DNA of 64,000 nucleotides from assembly GCF_000718025.1 (NCBI RefSeq), contig NZ_JODS01000017.1:62001-126000 (forward strand). The letters are read 5' to 3'. The position numbers and the translations under genes are program-made. This document shows positions 56,141-64,000 of the stretch, piece by piece. The notes under the pieces were generated by a model. That model saw nothing but the letters and a program-made list of their open reading frames with translations. It did not search any database and was not told the DNA's origin. Every line of letters begins with the position of its first letter. The first letter of the stretch is position 1. Source of the DNA: Kitasatospora purpeofusca. Its GTDB lineage: Bacteria; Actinomycetota; Actinomycetes; Streptomycetales; Streptomycetaceae.

Positions 56141-56815
56141 TCAGGCGCCGGTCGCGGCGGAGGCTGCGACGGTGGCCGCGGTGGTGGCGGCCAGGATCGC
56201 GACCTGGGTCGCGCGGATCGTCTCCTGGACGGCGTCCGCCGCCCACTGGCCCTCGGCGAGGGCGGCCATCCTCGGCTCGACGCGCTTGCCCTGCTCCCCG
56301 GGGAAGGCCAGCCGGTACAGGCGGGCGCCGTGCAGGAGGCCGATCAGGCCGGCGGTCCGCAGGTCCGGCTCGGCACCGTCCAGCACGACGCGGTTCAGCC
56401 GCTCGCGCAGCTCTCGCTCGGCCGTGCCGTCGGCCTCGGGGAAGCGGCGGACGGGGAAGAGTCCGAGCACCCGGTGCCGTTCCTCGGTGACGATGCCGCG
56501 CCCGCGCAGGCTCTGCAGGGTGGCTTCGACGCTCCTGGCCTGGTCCTTCCGCAGCCAGGCGGCCACCGTGGCGGACTTGGTGCTCCCGGCCCAGGCAGCG
56601 AGCGACTCCAGCCGGGCGTCGAGCAGCGCGTCGCCGGTCGGCGAGCTGTCGGCCACCTCGACCCGGCCGTCGTCGACCCGGATGCGCTCGGCGAGCGCCA
56701 GCTCCAGCAGCAGGCCGGCGGCGACGATCCAGCCGACCGCCCAGCGGTCCTTGGCCTGGCCGCTGTCGTCGTCCAGCGACAGCAGCATGATCTCTTCGGC
56801 CAGTGTGACGTGCAT
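56141..56815 (-). CDS. GPP34-family (Golgi phosphoprotein 3-like) protein
   Basis: 224 residues. Family features: the opening MHVTLAEEIMLLSLDDDSG, WAVGWIVAAGLLLELALAERI, and FPEADGTAERELRERLNRVV, GLIGLLHGARLYRLAFP. Eukaryotic members bind PI4P at Golgi membranes. The actinobacterial proteins have no settled role, though they are frequent beside P450 and other secondary-metabolism genes. A GGGGGATGGGACC tract precedes the ATG. A strong AT-rich dyad lies upstream. Confidence 0.88.
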   Translation of the reverse strand: MHVTLAEEIMLLSLDDDSGQAKDRWAVGWIVAAGLLLELALAERIRVDDGRVEVADSSPTGDALLDARLESLAAWAGSTKSATVAAWLRKDQARSVEATLQSLRGRGIVTEERHRVLGLFPVRRFPEADGTAERELRERLNRVVLDGAEPDLRTAGLIGLLHGARLYRLAFPGEQGKRVEPRMAALAEGQWAADAVQETIRATQVAILAATTAATVAASAATGA

Positions 56816-56876
56816 GGTCCCATCCCCCGTGATCAAGGTACGAGCGCCCGGGTCCGGGGACGGTGGTCCTCGGCCG

Positions 56877-56916
56877 GAACGTTCGAACGATCGAGTGATG
56901 ATAGATCATTTCGATC
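56877..56916. promoter_or_regulatory. AT-rich dyad and overlapping palindromes upstream of the GPP34 gene
   Basis: GAACGTTC (56877-56884) overlaps TTCGAA. Next to it GATCGA-G-TGAT, five bases, ATCA-TT-TCGATC forms an imperfect dyad (56889-56916). TATCAT on the minus strand lies inside the dyad and could be a -10 box. The region is far richer in A and T than its surroundings. Confidence 0.55.
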
Positions 56917-56946
56917 GGAAAAACAGGAGGTCAGGAGGTCAGAGGC

Positions 56947-58008
56947 TCAGAACGACGCGGCCGGTCGGACGGGCCGGACCGCGCGGGCGGCGAGCAGCTC
57001 GTCCAGGCCGACGATCCGGTAGCCGCGTCGGCGCAGGCCGGTGATCACCTCGGGCAGGGCGGCGACGGTCTGCGAACGGTCGCCGCCGCCGTCGTGCATC
57101 AGCACCACCGAGCCCGGACCGACCCCGTCCAGCACCCGCTCCGCGAGGACTCCGGCCCCGGGCCGCGACCAGTCCTTCGCGTCGACGTCCCAGAGCGCCG
57201 TGGTGAGGCCCGACCCGGCCACCGCCGTGAGGAGTTCCGGGCTGCGGCCGCCGTACGGGGGGCGCAGCCAGCGCGACGGGCGGGTGCCCCCGCAGGCGCT
57301 GGCCAGGGCGTCGGCGGTGAAGCCGAGTTGCTCGCGGAGTCCGATCGGGCCGAGGTCCGGCAGGTAGGCGTGGGACCAGCTGTGGTTGCCCAGGGTGTGG
57401 CCCTCGGCGGCGATGCGGCGGACGACCTCGGGGTGGGCCAGGGCGTGCAGGCCGATGCAGAAGAACGCGGCGGGGGCGTCGTACCGGGCGAGCACGTCCA
57501 GCACCTGCGGGGTGTACTCCGGGTGCGGGCCGTCGTCGAAGGTCAGTGCCACCAGCGGGGCGATTCCCCCGCCTCCTGCCAACAGCAGCCCCTGTTGGGC
57601 GAGTTCGTGCTCGACCGGTCCGCTGGCCGCCTCCTCGGCGGCGATCCCGTCCTCGCGGCCGGCCATGGTCCAGCCGTCCGGCGGCAGCGCCGTCAGCGCC
57701 TCGGGGCGGGAGCGGCCGAGCGCGGCCAGGGAGCGGGCCGTGGTCCGACCGTCCGTCAGCACCGGTGGGTCGGCCCGGAGTACGGGTATGCCGAGGGCGG
57801 CGAGGGGGGCGTCCATGATGCCGTTGGCGCTGTCGAGGACCACCGCGAAGCCGTCCGCCGACTCCGCCGCCAGTTCGGCCAGCCGCGCCACCGGCCGTTC
57901 CAGACCGCAGTGTTCGTACACCTCGTCCGCCCCGGACGGCCCGTCGTCGGCGCCCGCCACGGCGATCCGGTAACCCTCACGCGTCAGACCCACACCTGCG
58001 AACCGCAC
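56947..58008 (-). CDS. Polysaccharide deacetylase with extra N-terminal domain
   Basis: 353 residues. The C-terminal 210 residues are a NodB-type carbohydrate esterase 4 domain: the metal site TFDDGPHPEY, HSWSH (HxxxH), RPPYGGRSPEL, DVDAKDW and a final LMHDGGG. The N-terminal 130 residues (VRFAGVGLTREGYRIAVAGA, AVVLDSANGIMDAPLAALG) look like a separate domain that I cannot name. No signal peptide is visible, so its location is unclear. The GTG start has GAGG nine bases upstream. Confidence 0.88.
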   Translation of the reverse strand: MRFAGVGLTREGYRIAVAGADDGPSGADEVYEHCGLERPVARLAELAAESADGFAVVLDSANGIMDAPLAALGIPVLRADPPVLTDGRTTARSLAALGRSRPEALTALPPDGWTMAGREDGIAAEEAASGPVEHELAQQGLLLAGGGGIAPLVALTFDDGPHPEYTPQVLDVLARYDAPAAFFCIGLHALAHPEVVRRIAAEGHTLGNHSWSHAYLPDLGPIGLREQLGFTADALASACGGTRPSRWLRPPYGGRSPELLTAVAGSGLTTALWDVDAKDWSRPGAGVLAERVLDGVGPGSVVLMHDGGGDRSQTVAALPEVITGLRRRGYRIVGLDELLAARAVRPVRPAASF

Positions 58009-58243
58009 TGTGCTGCGCCTCCCTTGGACCGTTCGAGGCCGGCGGGACGGCTGCCGGCGGCTGCGGACGGCGGCCGACGACGGCGGGCCGGTACGGACCG
58101 CTGCGGGCGGGCACCCTCGGCATCCGCCCGGCGCGCACCCCGGTCGGCGGGCAGCCCAGATCATACGGACGCCGGGCCTCCGCGACGACAGGTACGGCAG
58201 GCAGCTTCCGGCCGAGGGGCGGAGGCCGGGAGGCGGAGGCCGG

Positions 58244-58278
58244 GTCCGGGGTCCGGGGTCCGGGGTCCGGGGTCCGGG
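58244..58278. repeat. 7-bp tandem repeat (GTCCGGG, five copies)
   Basis: Five perfect head-to-tail copies of GTCCGGG upstream of the GNAT gene promoter. Confidence 0.85.
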
Positions 58279-58301
58279 AAAACGGAAGGGCAGGCGCCGG
58301 T

Positions 58302-58307
58302 TAGGGT
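58302..58307 (+). promoter_or_regulatory. -10 box of a probable leaderless promoter for the GNAT gene
   Basis: TAGGGT, seven bases before the ATG at 58315. Confidence 0.5.
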
Positions 58308-58314
58308 CGGGGCC

Positions 58315-58782
58315 ATGTCTACTGCCGCCCCCACTCCCACCCTGCGCCCCGCCACCCGCGCCGACCTGCCCGCCGTGCTGGCCCTGCTGGCGGACGAGGA
58401 CCGGGTGGTTGACCCGGCGACGGTCGTGGTGACGGAGGCGTACGAGCGCGCCTTCCACGCGATCGACACCGACCCGCGCAACGAGATGCTCGTCCTGGCG
58501 GACGCGGACGGCGCCGTGATCGGCTGCCTCCAGGCCACCTACATCCCGGGCCTCGGCAAGGGCGGCGCCGAACGGGCGCTGCTCGAAGCGGTGCGGATCC
58601 GCGCCGACCGGCGCGGGGAGGGGCTCGGCCGCGTCCTGATGGCGCTCGCGATCGACCGGGCCCGTTCGCGCGGCTGCGGGCTGGTCCAGCTGACCAGCAA
58701 CAAGCAGCGCGAGGCCGCGCACCGCTTCTACGCCGGGCTGGGCTTCACCCGCAGCCACGACGGGTTCAAGCTCGCGCTCTGA
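58315..58782 (+). CDS. GNAT-family N-acetyltransferase
   Basis: 155 residues, one GNAT domain. LRPATRADLPAVLALLADE is the first strand and helix, VIGCLQATYIPGL a middle strand, VRIRADRRGEGLGRVLMALAI carries the acetyl-CoA pyrophosphate-binding Q/RxxGxG/A-type motif, and REAAHRFYAGLGFTRSHDGF ends the fold. The substrate is unknown. There is no ribosome site, but a TAGGGT box seven bases upstream supports a leaderless start at this ATG. Confidence 0.92.
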   Translation: MSTAAPTPTLRPATRADLPAVLALLADEDRVVDPATVVVTEAYERAFHAIDTDPRNEMLVLADADGAVIGCLQATYIPGLGKGGAERALLEAVRIRADRRGEGLGRVLMALAIDRARSRGCGLVQLTSNKQREAAHRFYAGLGFTRSHDGFKLAL

Positions 58783-59249
58783 GGCCGGTGCTCCGTGCGC
58801 CGTGCGCCGGGGCACCCACCCGGCGGGCCGCGGCGGCGGGGAAGCCGCCGGGAAGCGGCAGCGGAGCGGCCGGTTCCGGCCAGGCCGCGGACGGGGCGGG
58901 ACGGGTGCGGTGGGGCGGCCGGTACCGGTGCGGGGGCGGACGGGGCTGGGCGGGCCGCCGGGGCGGACGGGGCGGTGGACGGCCGCCGCGCGAACGGCCG
59001 ACGGCGGACCGGGCGGCCCGTGCCGGAGGCCTGTGCCACCGCCCGGCGCGCCCCTACGATGTGAGCGCCGTCGGGCCTGACCCCCGACCCCGTCACTGCC
59101 GGCCGACGCCGGACCGCACCGGTCCTCCCTGAGGGGCCGTCGTCCCGTCGGCCGCCGCGCCGGCCCCCGCCACGGGCCCGGGCGGAGCAGCAGTGCGGGC
59201 AGCACCGCGCAGGCCACCCGTGATTCCTCACCGTCCAAGGGGTATGCCC
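58783..59249. other. Intergenic region upstream of the repeat-containing exported protein
   Basis: A 467-base gap made almost wholly of G and C for its first 250 bases, without a supportable gene. TACGAT at 59054-59059 is a candidate -10 box for the gene downstream. I see no strong hairpin. Confidence 0.5.
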
Positions 59250-60374
59250 ATGCACGCCGGTACCTTCGCACCACCGGTCAGACCCGTCGGCGGCGCCCGC
59301 GCCGTCCGCGCCCTGCTCCTCGTCCTCGCCGTGCTGGCGGCCCTGGTGGGCGTCAGCCTCCCGGCGGCCGGCCCGGCCCACGCCGCGGTGCCCGACCGCT
59401 GGGGCTTCGCCTACCTCGACAACCCGAACCCACCGCTGGGGTACGTCCCCGACCCCAGCCGCCAGTGGGGCAGTTGGCCCACTCCGGCCGCCAACCCGGT
59501 GAAGGTCGACCAGCTCGGCACCGGTTCCTACGTGGTGCACTTCCCGCTGATCGCCGGGCCCGGCGGCATCGCGCACGTGACGGCCGTGAGCCGCACCGGC
59601 AGCTGGTGCCAGGTCCGGAGCTGGGGCACCGCCGGCACCGGCCAGGACGTCACCGTGGGCTGCTACCGCCCGGGCGGCGCGCCCGAGGACAACCGGTTCA
59701 CCGTCCTCTACACCACCAGCAGCGGCGTGCCGTCCCCGCCCGGCGGCAGCTACGGCTATGTGTTCGCCAACCCCACCGGATCGGTGATCACCCAGTACAA
59801 CTCGGCCGGCGGCACCAACACGGTGGGCCCCGGCGGCACCGGCATCTGGAAGGTCTGGCTGCCCGGCCTGGGCCAGTCCACCCCGGTCGGCAACCTCCAG
59901 GTCACCGCCGTGGACGCGACCGCGGGCGCCCGCTGCAAGGTCGCCGACTGGTCGCCCTCCGCCACCGGCCAGACCGTCGTGGTCGCGTGCTTCAACGCGT
60001 CCAGCGCGCCGTACAACACCCGCTGGACGCTGAGCTACGCGGAGAAGCGGGCCGTGCACGGCCCGGCCTTCCCGCCCAGCAACTTCGGCTACCTGTGGTT
60101 CAACGGCGGTCTCCCCCCGGGCACCAACTACAACTCCTCCGGGGCCGTCAACACCCTGACCGGCTCGGTGCCGTACACCGTCAACCTGCCGAACGTCGCG
60201 GTGCCCTCGGACACCGCCCAGGTCACGGCCTTCGGCCCCGGCCCGGACTACTGCGGGCTGGCCACGCCCTGGAACCGCAGCGCCGGCACGGTGAACCTGT
60301 TCGCGCTGTGCTTCAACAGCTCGGGCTCGCCGATCGCGTCCCGCTTCTTCACCGCCTACACCTCGGCGTTCTAG
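59250..60374 (+). CDS. Secreted protein with three Cys-paired repeats
   Basis: 374 residues. A signal peptide (VRALLLVLAVLAALVGVSL, cleavage near PAHAAVP) precedes three repeats of about 100 residues. Each repeat opens with a Gly/Tyr motif (WGFAYLDNP, YGYVFANPTG, FGYLWFNGG), contains HVTAVSRTGSWCQV-like strands and ends with a second cysteine (VGCYRPGG, VACFNASSAP, ALCFNSSGSP), so each likely forms one disulfide. Similar repeat-bearing exported proteins exist in Streptomyces; the function is not known. AAGGGG lies seven bases before this ATG, which favours it over the in-frame ATG six bases upstream. Confidence 0.8.
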   Translation: MHAGTFAPPVRPVGGARAVRALLLVLAVLAALVGVSLPAAGPAHAAVPDRWGFAYLDNPNPPLGYVPDPSRQWGSWPTPAANPVKVDQLGTGSYVVHFPLIAGPGGIAHVTAVSRTGSWCQVRSWGTAGTGQDVTVGCYRPGGAPEDNRFTVLYTTSSGVPSPPGGSYGYVFANPTGSVITQYNSAGGTNTVGPGGTGIWKVWLPGLGQSTPVGNLQVTAVDATAGARCKVADWSPSATGQTVVVACFNASSAPYNTRWTLSYAEKRAVHGPAFPPSNFGYLWFNGGLPPGTNYNSSGAVNTLTGSVPYTVNLPNVAVPSDTAQVTAFGPGPDYCGLATPWNRSAGTVNLFALCFNSSGSPIASRFFTAYTSAF

Positions 60375-60382
60375 CCGCGCCG

Positions 60383-60420
60383 ACGGCCGGGCGCGCGACG
60401 GTGGTCGCGCGCCCGGCCGT
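60383..60420. terminator. Bidirectional hairpin terminator
   Basis: A perfect 17-bp stem (ACGGCCGGGCGCGCGAC) with loop GGTG, between convergent genes. Confidence 0.9.
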
Positions 60421-60434
60421 GGAGCGGTGCCGCC

Positions 60435-62150
60435 TCAGCTCCGGGTGAAGGTGCCGAGGCCGTCGTGGTCGAACTGCTCGACCACCACGGTGGCGGCCTT
60501 CCCGTCCGCCCCCACCGCGAAGGTCACCCCGGACAGGCCGGCCGCGTTCTCGCCCCGGGTCCGGAAGCTGAACACGTCGCCGTCGTAGTGCTGGAGCGGG
60601 AAGCGCAGGTTGTCCGGCCCCAGGCTCATCACCAGCCCGCCGCCGTCCCCGGGGCCCACCGTCAGCGGACCGAAGTAGTCGTTGCCGTAGGTGCCGAGGT
60701 AGGCGCTGTCCGGCTTCGCCGGGGCCGCTCCGGCCGGCGGGGAGGCGTAGTCGGTCGGCGACACCGGGCTCGCCGCGGCGGCGGGCACCACCTTGCCCAG
60801 GAAGCCCAGCCAGTCCACCGTCTCGTGGCCGTACTGGGCGAGGTCGAAGAACTCCTCGGCCACCGCCTCGGGGACGCCGGTGGGCTGGCCGTTGGTCAGG
60901 ACCACGATCCCCAGCTGCTCGGAGGGCAGCAGGGTCACCACGGTCGCCGCGCCCAGCGAGAAGGCGCCGGAGTGGTTCAGCCGCAGCCGGCCCTCGGCGT
61001 CGTAACTCACGTTCCAGCCCAGGCCGTAGAAGCCGCTCCGGCCGGCGGGCGCCGTGGTCGGGCTGGAGACGGTCTGCGGCAGCCGGGTCTCGTTCAGTCC
61101 CGCCGGGTCGACGATCTGCTTGCCCTCGAAGGTGCCGTCGGCGAGCTGCAGCCGCATCCACCGGCCGAGGTCCTGCACGGTGGAGCTCACCCCGCCGGCC
61201 GGGGCCTGCGGGTCGGGGTTCTCGGTGGTGCTGACCTGCCAGCCGGCGGCGTCGCGCACGTGCGGCGTCGCCTTGTTCGCCGCGCTGTCGTAGGCGGAGC
61301 GCAGGGAGCTGGTGGAGTTCATCCCCAGCGGCTTGTAGAGCACGTCCGCCGCGAGGTCCTCCCAGGCCACGCCCTTGGCCTTGGCGACGGCCACGGCGGC
61401 CTCGGTCAGGCCGTAGTTGGTGTAGGCGTAGCTCGCGCGGAACGGCGCCAACCGGTGCTCCCGGAGGTGCTGCAGGATGTAGTCGCGCTGGTAGCCGAGG
61501 TCCTCCAGCAGGTCGCCGGCGTGGTCCGGCAGACCGCTGCGGTGGGCGAACAGGTCGGCGATCGTCACATGGCTGCTCACCCAGGGGTCGGCCAGGGCGA
61601 AGCCGGGATCGTGGGCGGTCACCGGGTCGTCCCACTTCACCGTCTTCTGGCCGACCACCCCGGCGACCACGGTCGAGGAGATCGGCTTGGACACCGAGGC
61701 GAGCTGGAACACCGTGTCCGGGTCCACCGTCTCCGGCTTGCCGAGCTGGCGGACGCCCAGGCCCTTGGCGTGGATCACCTTGTCCTTGTACACGACGGCG
61801 AGGGCCAGCCCCGGCACCCCGGTCTTCGCCAGGGCGTTCTGCGCGTAGCCGTCGATCCGGGCCACGGCGGCGTTCACCTGGTCCTCGGTCAGTTCGGCCG
61901 GGGGCTGCCGCGGCGGCGCGGTGGCCGGGGCGGACGCCGAGGTCGTCGAAGCGCCGCCGGAGGACGGGGAGGCCGGGCTCGTGGGGGCGGGTTCGGGGTC
62001 GCCGCCGGACGTCGAGGTGCATCCGCCGAGCAGCGGGACGCCCAGCAGCAGACCGGCCGCCAGCAGGGGCGCGGTGCCGCGCGGCACCGGGCGGGGCGTG
62101 GTCCGGCCGGGCCCGGCGGCGGTCCGCCGGGGTGCGCCGTGACGATGCAT
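60435..62150 (-). CDS. Serine beta-lactamase-like lipoprotein (class C/PBP4-type hydrolase)
   Basis: 571 residues. A lipoprotein signal peptide ends in the lipobox LLGGC. A Ser/Thr/Pro-rich linker (about 45-85) follows, then the hydrolase domain. SxxK lies in FQLASVSKPISS, YxN in YAYTNYGLTE and the third motif HSG in LNHSGAFSLG. The extra C-terminal domain (about 430-571, with YLGTYGNDYFGPL) resembles the DUF3471-type beta domain of such esterases. The cell-surface location and motif set fit a D,D-peptidase or esterase; true beta-lactamase activity is not implied. GAGGGAGGA precedes the ATG. Confidence 0.88.
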   Translation of the reverse strand: MHRHGAPRRTAAGPGRTTPRPVPRGTAPLLAAGLLLGVPLLGGCTSTSGGDPEPAPTSPASPSSGGASTTSASAPATAPPRQPPAELTEDQVNAAVARIDGYAQNALAKTGVPGLALAVVYKDKVIHAKGLGVRQLGKPETVDPDTVFQLASVSKPISSTVVAGVVGQKTVKWDDPVTAHDPGFALADPWVSSHVTIADLFAHRSGLPDHAGDLLEDLGYQRDYILQHLREHRLAPFRASYAYTNYGLTEAAVAVAKAKGVAWEDLAADVLYKPLGMNSTSSLRSAYDSAANKATPHVRDAAGWQVSTTENPDPQAPAGGVSSTVQDLGRWMRLQLADGTFEGKQIVDPAGLNETRLPQTVSSPTTAPAGRSGFYGLGWNVSYDAEGRLRLNHSGAFSLGAATVVTLLPSEQLGIVVLTNGQPTGVPEAVAEEFFDLAQYGHETVDWLGFLGKVVPAAAASPVSPTDYASPPAGAAPAKPDSAYLGTYGNDYFGPLTVGPGDGGGLVMSLGPDNLRFPLQHYDGDVFSFRTRGENAAGLSGVTFAVGADGKAATVVVEQFDHDGLGTFTRS

Positions 62151-62375
62151 CGGGATCCTCCCTCGTCCGGGCGGCGCGGCCCGCATTCGGCGGCGCCGCC
62201 GTCCGCCTCACGGCGCGAGTATTCGACGCCCCGTCCGGCGCCCGCTCCCGCCGCGCGCCCGGCCGTCCCGCAATCCACCCGTCCGGCGGCGCGGGGCCGG
62301 AGGGGGCAGCGGCGCGGGTCGACGAGAGCGGACGGCCCGGCCCCGGTCGCGGCGCCGGTCCCGGTCGGGCCCCGG

Positions 62376-63236
62376 TCAGGTGTCGGACAGCAGCTCGCGG
62401 ATCAGGCGGACCAGGGCCGGCACCGCCGGGTGCGGCGGGGTGTCGGCGCGCCGGGCGAGGAACAGCGGCACCGGCGGGGCGTCGGTGAGCGGCCGGTAGG
62501 CGATCATCGGGTGGCTGTGCAGCCGGGGCGTCGCCGCGGTCGAGACGCCGACGGCGCGGCCCCCGGCGATGGCGGTGAGCCACTCGTCGGTATTGTCGAC
62601 CTCGATCGTCGCCGGTGGCCTGGCCCCGGCCGGCCAGAGGTCGAGGGTGGTGGTACCGGCGACCGTGTTCAGCGCAACCGGCCGTGCGGCGAGGTCTGCG
62701 AGGGTGAGGGTGGCGCGCCCGGCGAGTTCGCTGTCCGCGGGGACGGCCGCCACCCGCTCCTCCTCCAGCAGCAGTTCGGTGACCAGCCCGGGTTCGGTGA
62801 CCTCGCCCCGCAGCAGGGCGACATCCGCCCGGCCCCGGGCGAGGCCGGCGGTGCGGTCGTCGATCCGGCGCAGTTCGAGCGGCTGGTCCGGGTGCTCCCG
62901 GTCCCAGCGGCGCAGCAGCGGCACGGTGTACTCGCCGAGGGCCGGCCAGGGGTGGCCGAGGCGCAGCGGGAGGACGGTCAGCGCGCGGGGGTCGAGGGCG
63001 ACGTCGACGGCGGAGAGGGCGGCGGCGGCCCGGTCCCGGAAGGCCAGGCCGGCGGCGGTGAGCTCCAGGTGGTGGGTGGAGCGGTCGACCAGGCGGGTGC
63101 CCAGGTGGTTCTCCAGTTGGCGCAGGGTGCGGGACAGGGCGGGCTGGCCGATGTGCAGGCGGAGCGCGGCGCGGGTGATCGTCCCTTCCTCGGCGATGGC
63201 GAGGAAGGCTCGCAGGTGGCGCAGCTCGATGGTCAT
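62376..63236 (-). CDS. LysR-family transcriptional regulator
   Basis: 286 residues. The N-terminal winged helix-turn-helix is MTIELRHLRAFLAIAEEGTI, then TRAALRLHIGQPALSRTLRQ with LENHLGTRLVDRSTHHLELT. The rest is a periplasmic-binding-like sensor domain. It diverges from an EamA-type transporter gene over 69 bases, the usual arrangement for an inducible exporter and its regulator. A TGC-N7-GCA dyad overlaps the start codon. Confidence 0.92.
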   Translation of the reverse strand: MTIELRHLRAFLAIAEEGTITRAALRLHIGQPALSRTLRQLENHLGTRLVDRSTHHLELTAAGLAFRDRAAAALSAVDVALDPRALTVLPLRLGHPWPALGEYTVPLLRRWDREHPDQPLELRRIDDRTAGLARGRADVALLRGEVTEPGLVTELLLEEERVAAVPADSELAGRATLTLADLAARPVALNTVAGTTTLDLWPAGARPPATIEVDNTDEWLTAIAGGRAVGVSTAATPRLHSHPMIAYRPLTDAPPVPLFLARRADTPPHPAVPALVRLIRELLSDT

Positions 63237-63249
63237 GCCCGGGGAGCAT
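63235..63249. promoter_or_regulatory. Candidate LysR-type box
   Basis: ATGC-N7-GCAT, which contains T-N11-A, overlaps the LysR start codon; it would fit autoregulation and control of the divergent transporter gene. Confidence 0.35.
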
Positions 63250-63268
63250 AACCGCCGTCGGATCGGCA

Positions 63269-63298
63269 TTTCACGCGCCGGGGTCGGATTCCTAGCGT
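63269..63298 (+). promoter_or_regulatory. Promoter of the EamA-type gene (leaderless)
   Basis: TTTCAC, 18 bases, TAGCGT; the ATG at 63306 begins seven bases after the -10 box. Confidence 0.5.
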
Positions 63299-63305
63299 GG
63301 ACGGC

Positions 63306-64000
63306 ATGACGAGAAGGACGGACACGATGTCAGAGATCGCGACGGCGGTTGCACCGCCGAGGTTCGCAGCGGGCCTCCGGAGCGGCGGACAACAGGCACG
63401 GGGCAGGCCCCGGACGGTGAGCGTGCCCGCCCGGGCGGGCAGTGCCGCCGGTGTCGGCATGGTGCTGGCCGGCACCCTCTCGGTGCAGTTCGGCTCCGCC
63501 GTCGCCGCCCTGCTGTTCCCCCGGGCCGGCGCCCTGGGCACGGTCGCGCTGCGGGTGACGATCACGGCCGTGCTGCTGCTCGCCGTATGCCGCCCCCGGC
63601 TGCGCGGGTACGGCCGGGCGGACTGGGCCGTCGCGGGCGTCTACGGGGTCGCGCTCGGCGGGATGAACATCCTCTTCTACCAGGCGATCGACCGGATCCC
63701 GCTCGGCCCGGCGGTGGCCCTGGAGGTGCTCGGGCCGCTGCTGATGTCGGTCGTCGTCGCCCGGCGGGCGGCCGGCCTGCTGTGGGCGGGGCTGGCGTTC
63801 GCGGGCGTGCTGCTGCTCGGGCGGGACGGCTTCGACCGGCTCGACCCGGCCGGTGCCGGGTTCGCGCTCGGCGCGGGCGCGATGTGCGCCGCCTACATCC
63901 TGCTCGGTGCCCGGGCCGGGCGGCGCTTCCCCCGGTTGGACGGGCTCGCGGTGGCGATGACGGTGGCCGCGCTGATGAGCCTGCCGCTGGGGATCGGCTC
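63306..64000 (+). CDS. EamA-family (RhtA-like) transporter, cut by window edge
   Basis: The first 231 residues are present. After a basic N-terminus of about 45 residues, helices of a DMT transporter follow: GVGMVLAGTLSVQFGSAVAA, RVTITAVLLLAVCRP, GGMNILFYQAIDRIPLGPAV and LEVLGPLLMSVVVARR. FYQAIDRIPLGPAVALEVLGPL is typical of RhtA-type amino-acid exporters. The ATG is placed for leaderless translation; an ATG at 63327 with an AAGGA site is an alternative. The LysR gene diverges from it. Confidence 0.88.
   Translation, partial: MTRRTDTMSEIATAVAPPRFAAGLRSGGQQARGRPRTVSVPARAGSAAGVGMVLAGTLSVQFGSAVAALLFPRAGALGTVALRVTITAVLLLAVCRPRLRGYGRADWAVAGVYGVALGGMNILFYQAIDRIPLGPAVALEVLGPLLMSVVVARRAAGLLWAGLAFAGVLLLGRDGFDRLDPAGAGFALGAGAMCAAYILLGARAGRRFPRLDGLAVAMTVAALMSLPLGIG

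Noticed and set aside
53451..57044. A 1197-residue plus-strand open frame
   Set aside because: It lies opposite the MDMPI-like, P450 and GPP34 genes, all of which have clear motifs. No domain can be recognised in the long frame.

Overview
The window is very GC-rich (roughly 70-75% by eye) and gene-dense. It has the codon use and gene families of a Streptomyces- or Kitasatospora-like actinobacterium: GTG and TTG starts, many RsbW-type ATPases, a SigB-type sigma factor, a mycothiol-dependent-isomerase-like protein, I36 inhibitors and two P450s. I found no rRNA, tRNA, CRISPR array or intact transposon. Both ends cut through genes.

Layout. 1-5.3 kb: a DUF5937/ArsR-like regulator (cut) diverging from an MFS exporter over a perfect dyad, then a WD40 remnant, small DUF proteins, an RsbW-like ATPase, a 13-bp minisatellite and a broken lipoprotein gene. 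5.5-9.8 kb: an OmpR-type two-component system downstream of an exonuclease-family protein and a D,D-carboxypeptidase. 10-20 kb: a secreted S53 protease, a P450, glutaminase, an SDR, a SRPBCC protein, a PiT phosphate transporter, and a COG4705/PepSY membrane pair. 20.5-30.8 kb: a stress-signalling block with a 1325-residue poly-HAMP hybrid kinase (OsaA-like), a multidomain PP2C phosphatase, a SigB/F-type sigma factor, a STAS antagonist and an RsbW-like ATPase, followed by a YihY-family membrane protein. 30.8-38.3 kb: amidohydrolase, MmyB-type regulator, TPR kinase, hypothetical genes, I36 inhibitor and a USP-like protein. 38.3-42.5 kb: an ABC exporter with an overlapping sensor kinase and a convergent NarL-type regulator.

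The most striking region is 42.6-50.8 kb on the minus strand. Four genes overlap by 1 to 8 bases in the order alpha/beta-hydrolase, caspase-like peptidase with a VMAP-C-like tail, MoxR-type AAA+ ATPase, and a 1381-residue fusion. The fusion carries a SAV_2336/vWA-like domain, a caspase-like domain that has lost both catalytic residues, and a C-terminal region that looks like an AAC(3)-family acetyltransferase with an altered active-site motif. The architecture matches the vWA-MoxR-VMAP class of predicted NTP-dependent conflict systems, but this set of effectors is unfamiliar to me.

51-64 kb: a BenE-type transporter, secreted proteins, an MDMPI-like protein, a GPP34-P450 pair behind an AT-rich dyad, a polysaccharide deacetylase, a GNAT enzyme, a repeat-containing exported protein, a serine beta-lactamase-like lipoprotein, and a LysR/EamA divergent pair. 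At least nine genes across the window have a TANNNT or closely related box 6-8 bases before the start codon, which suggests leaderless transcription.
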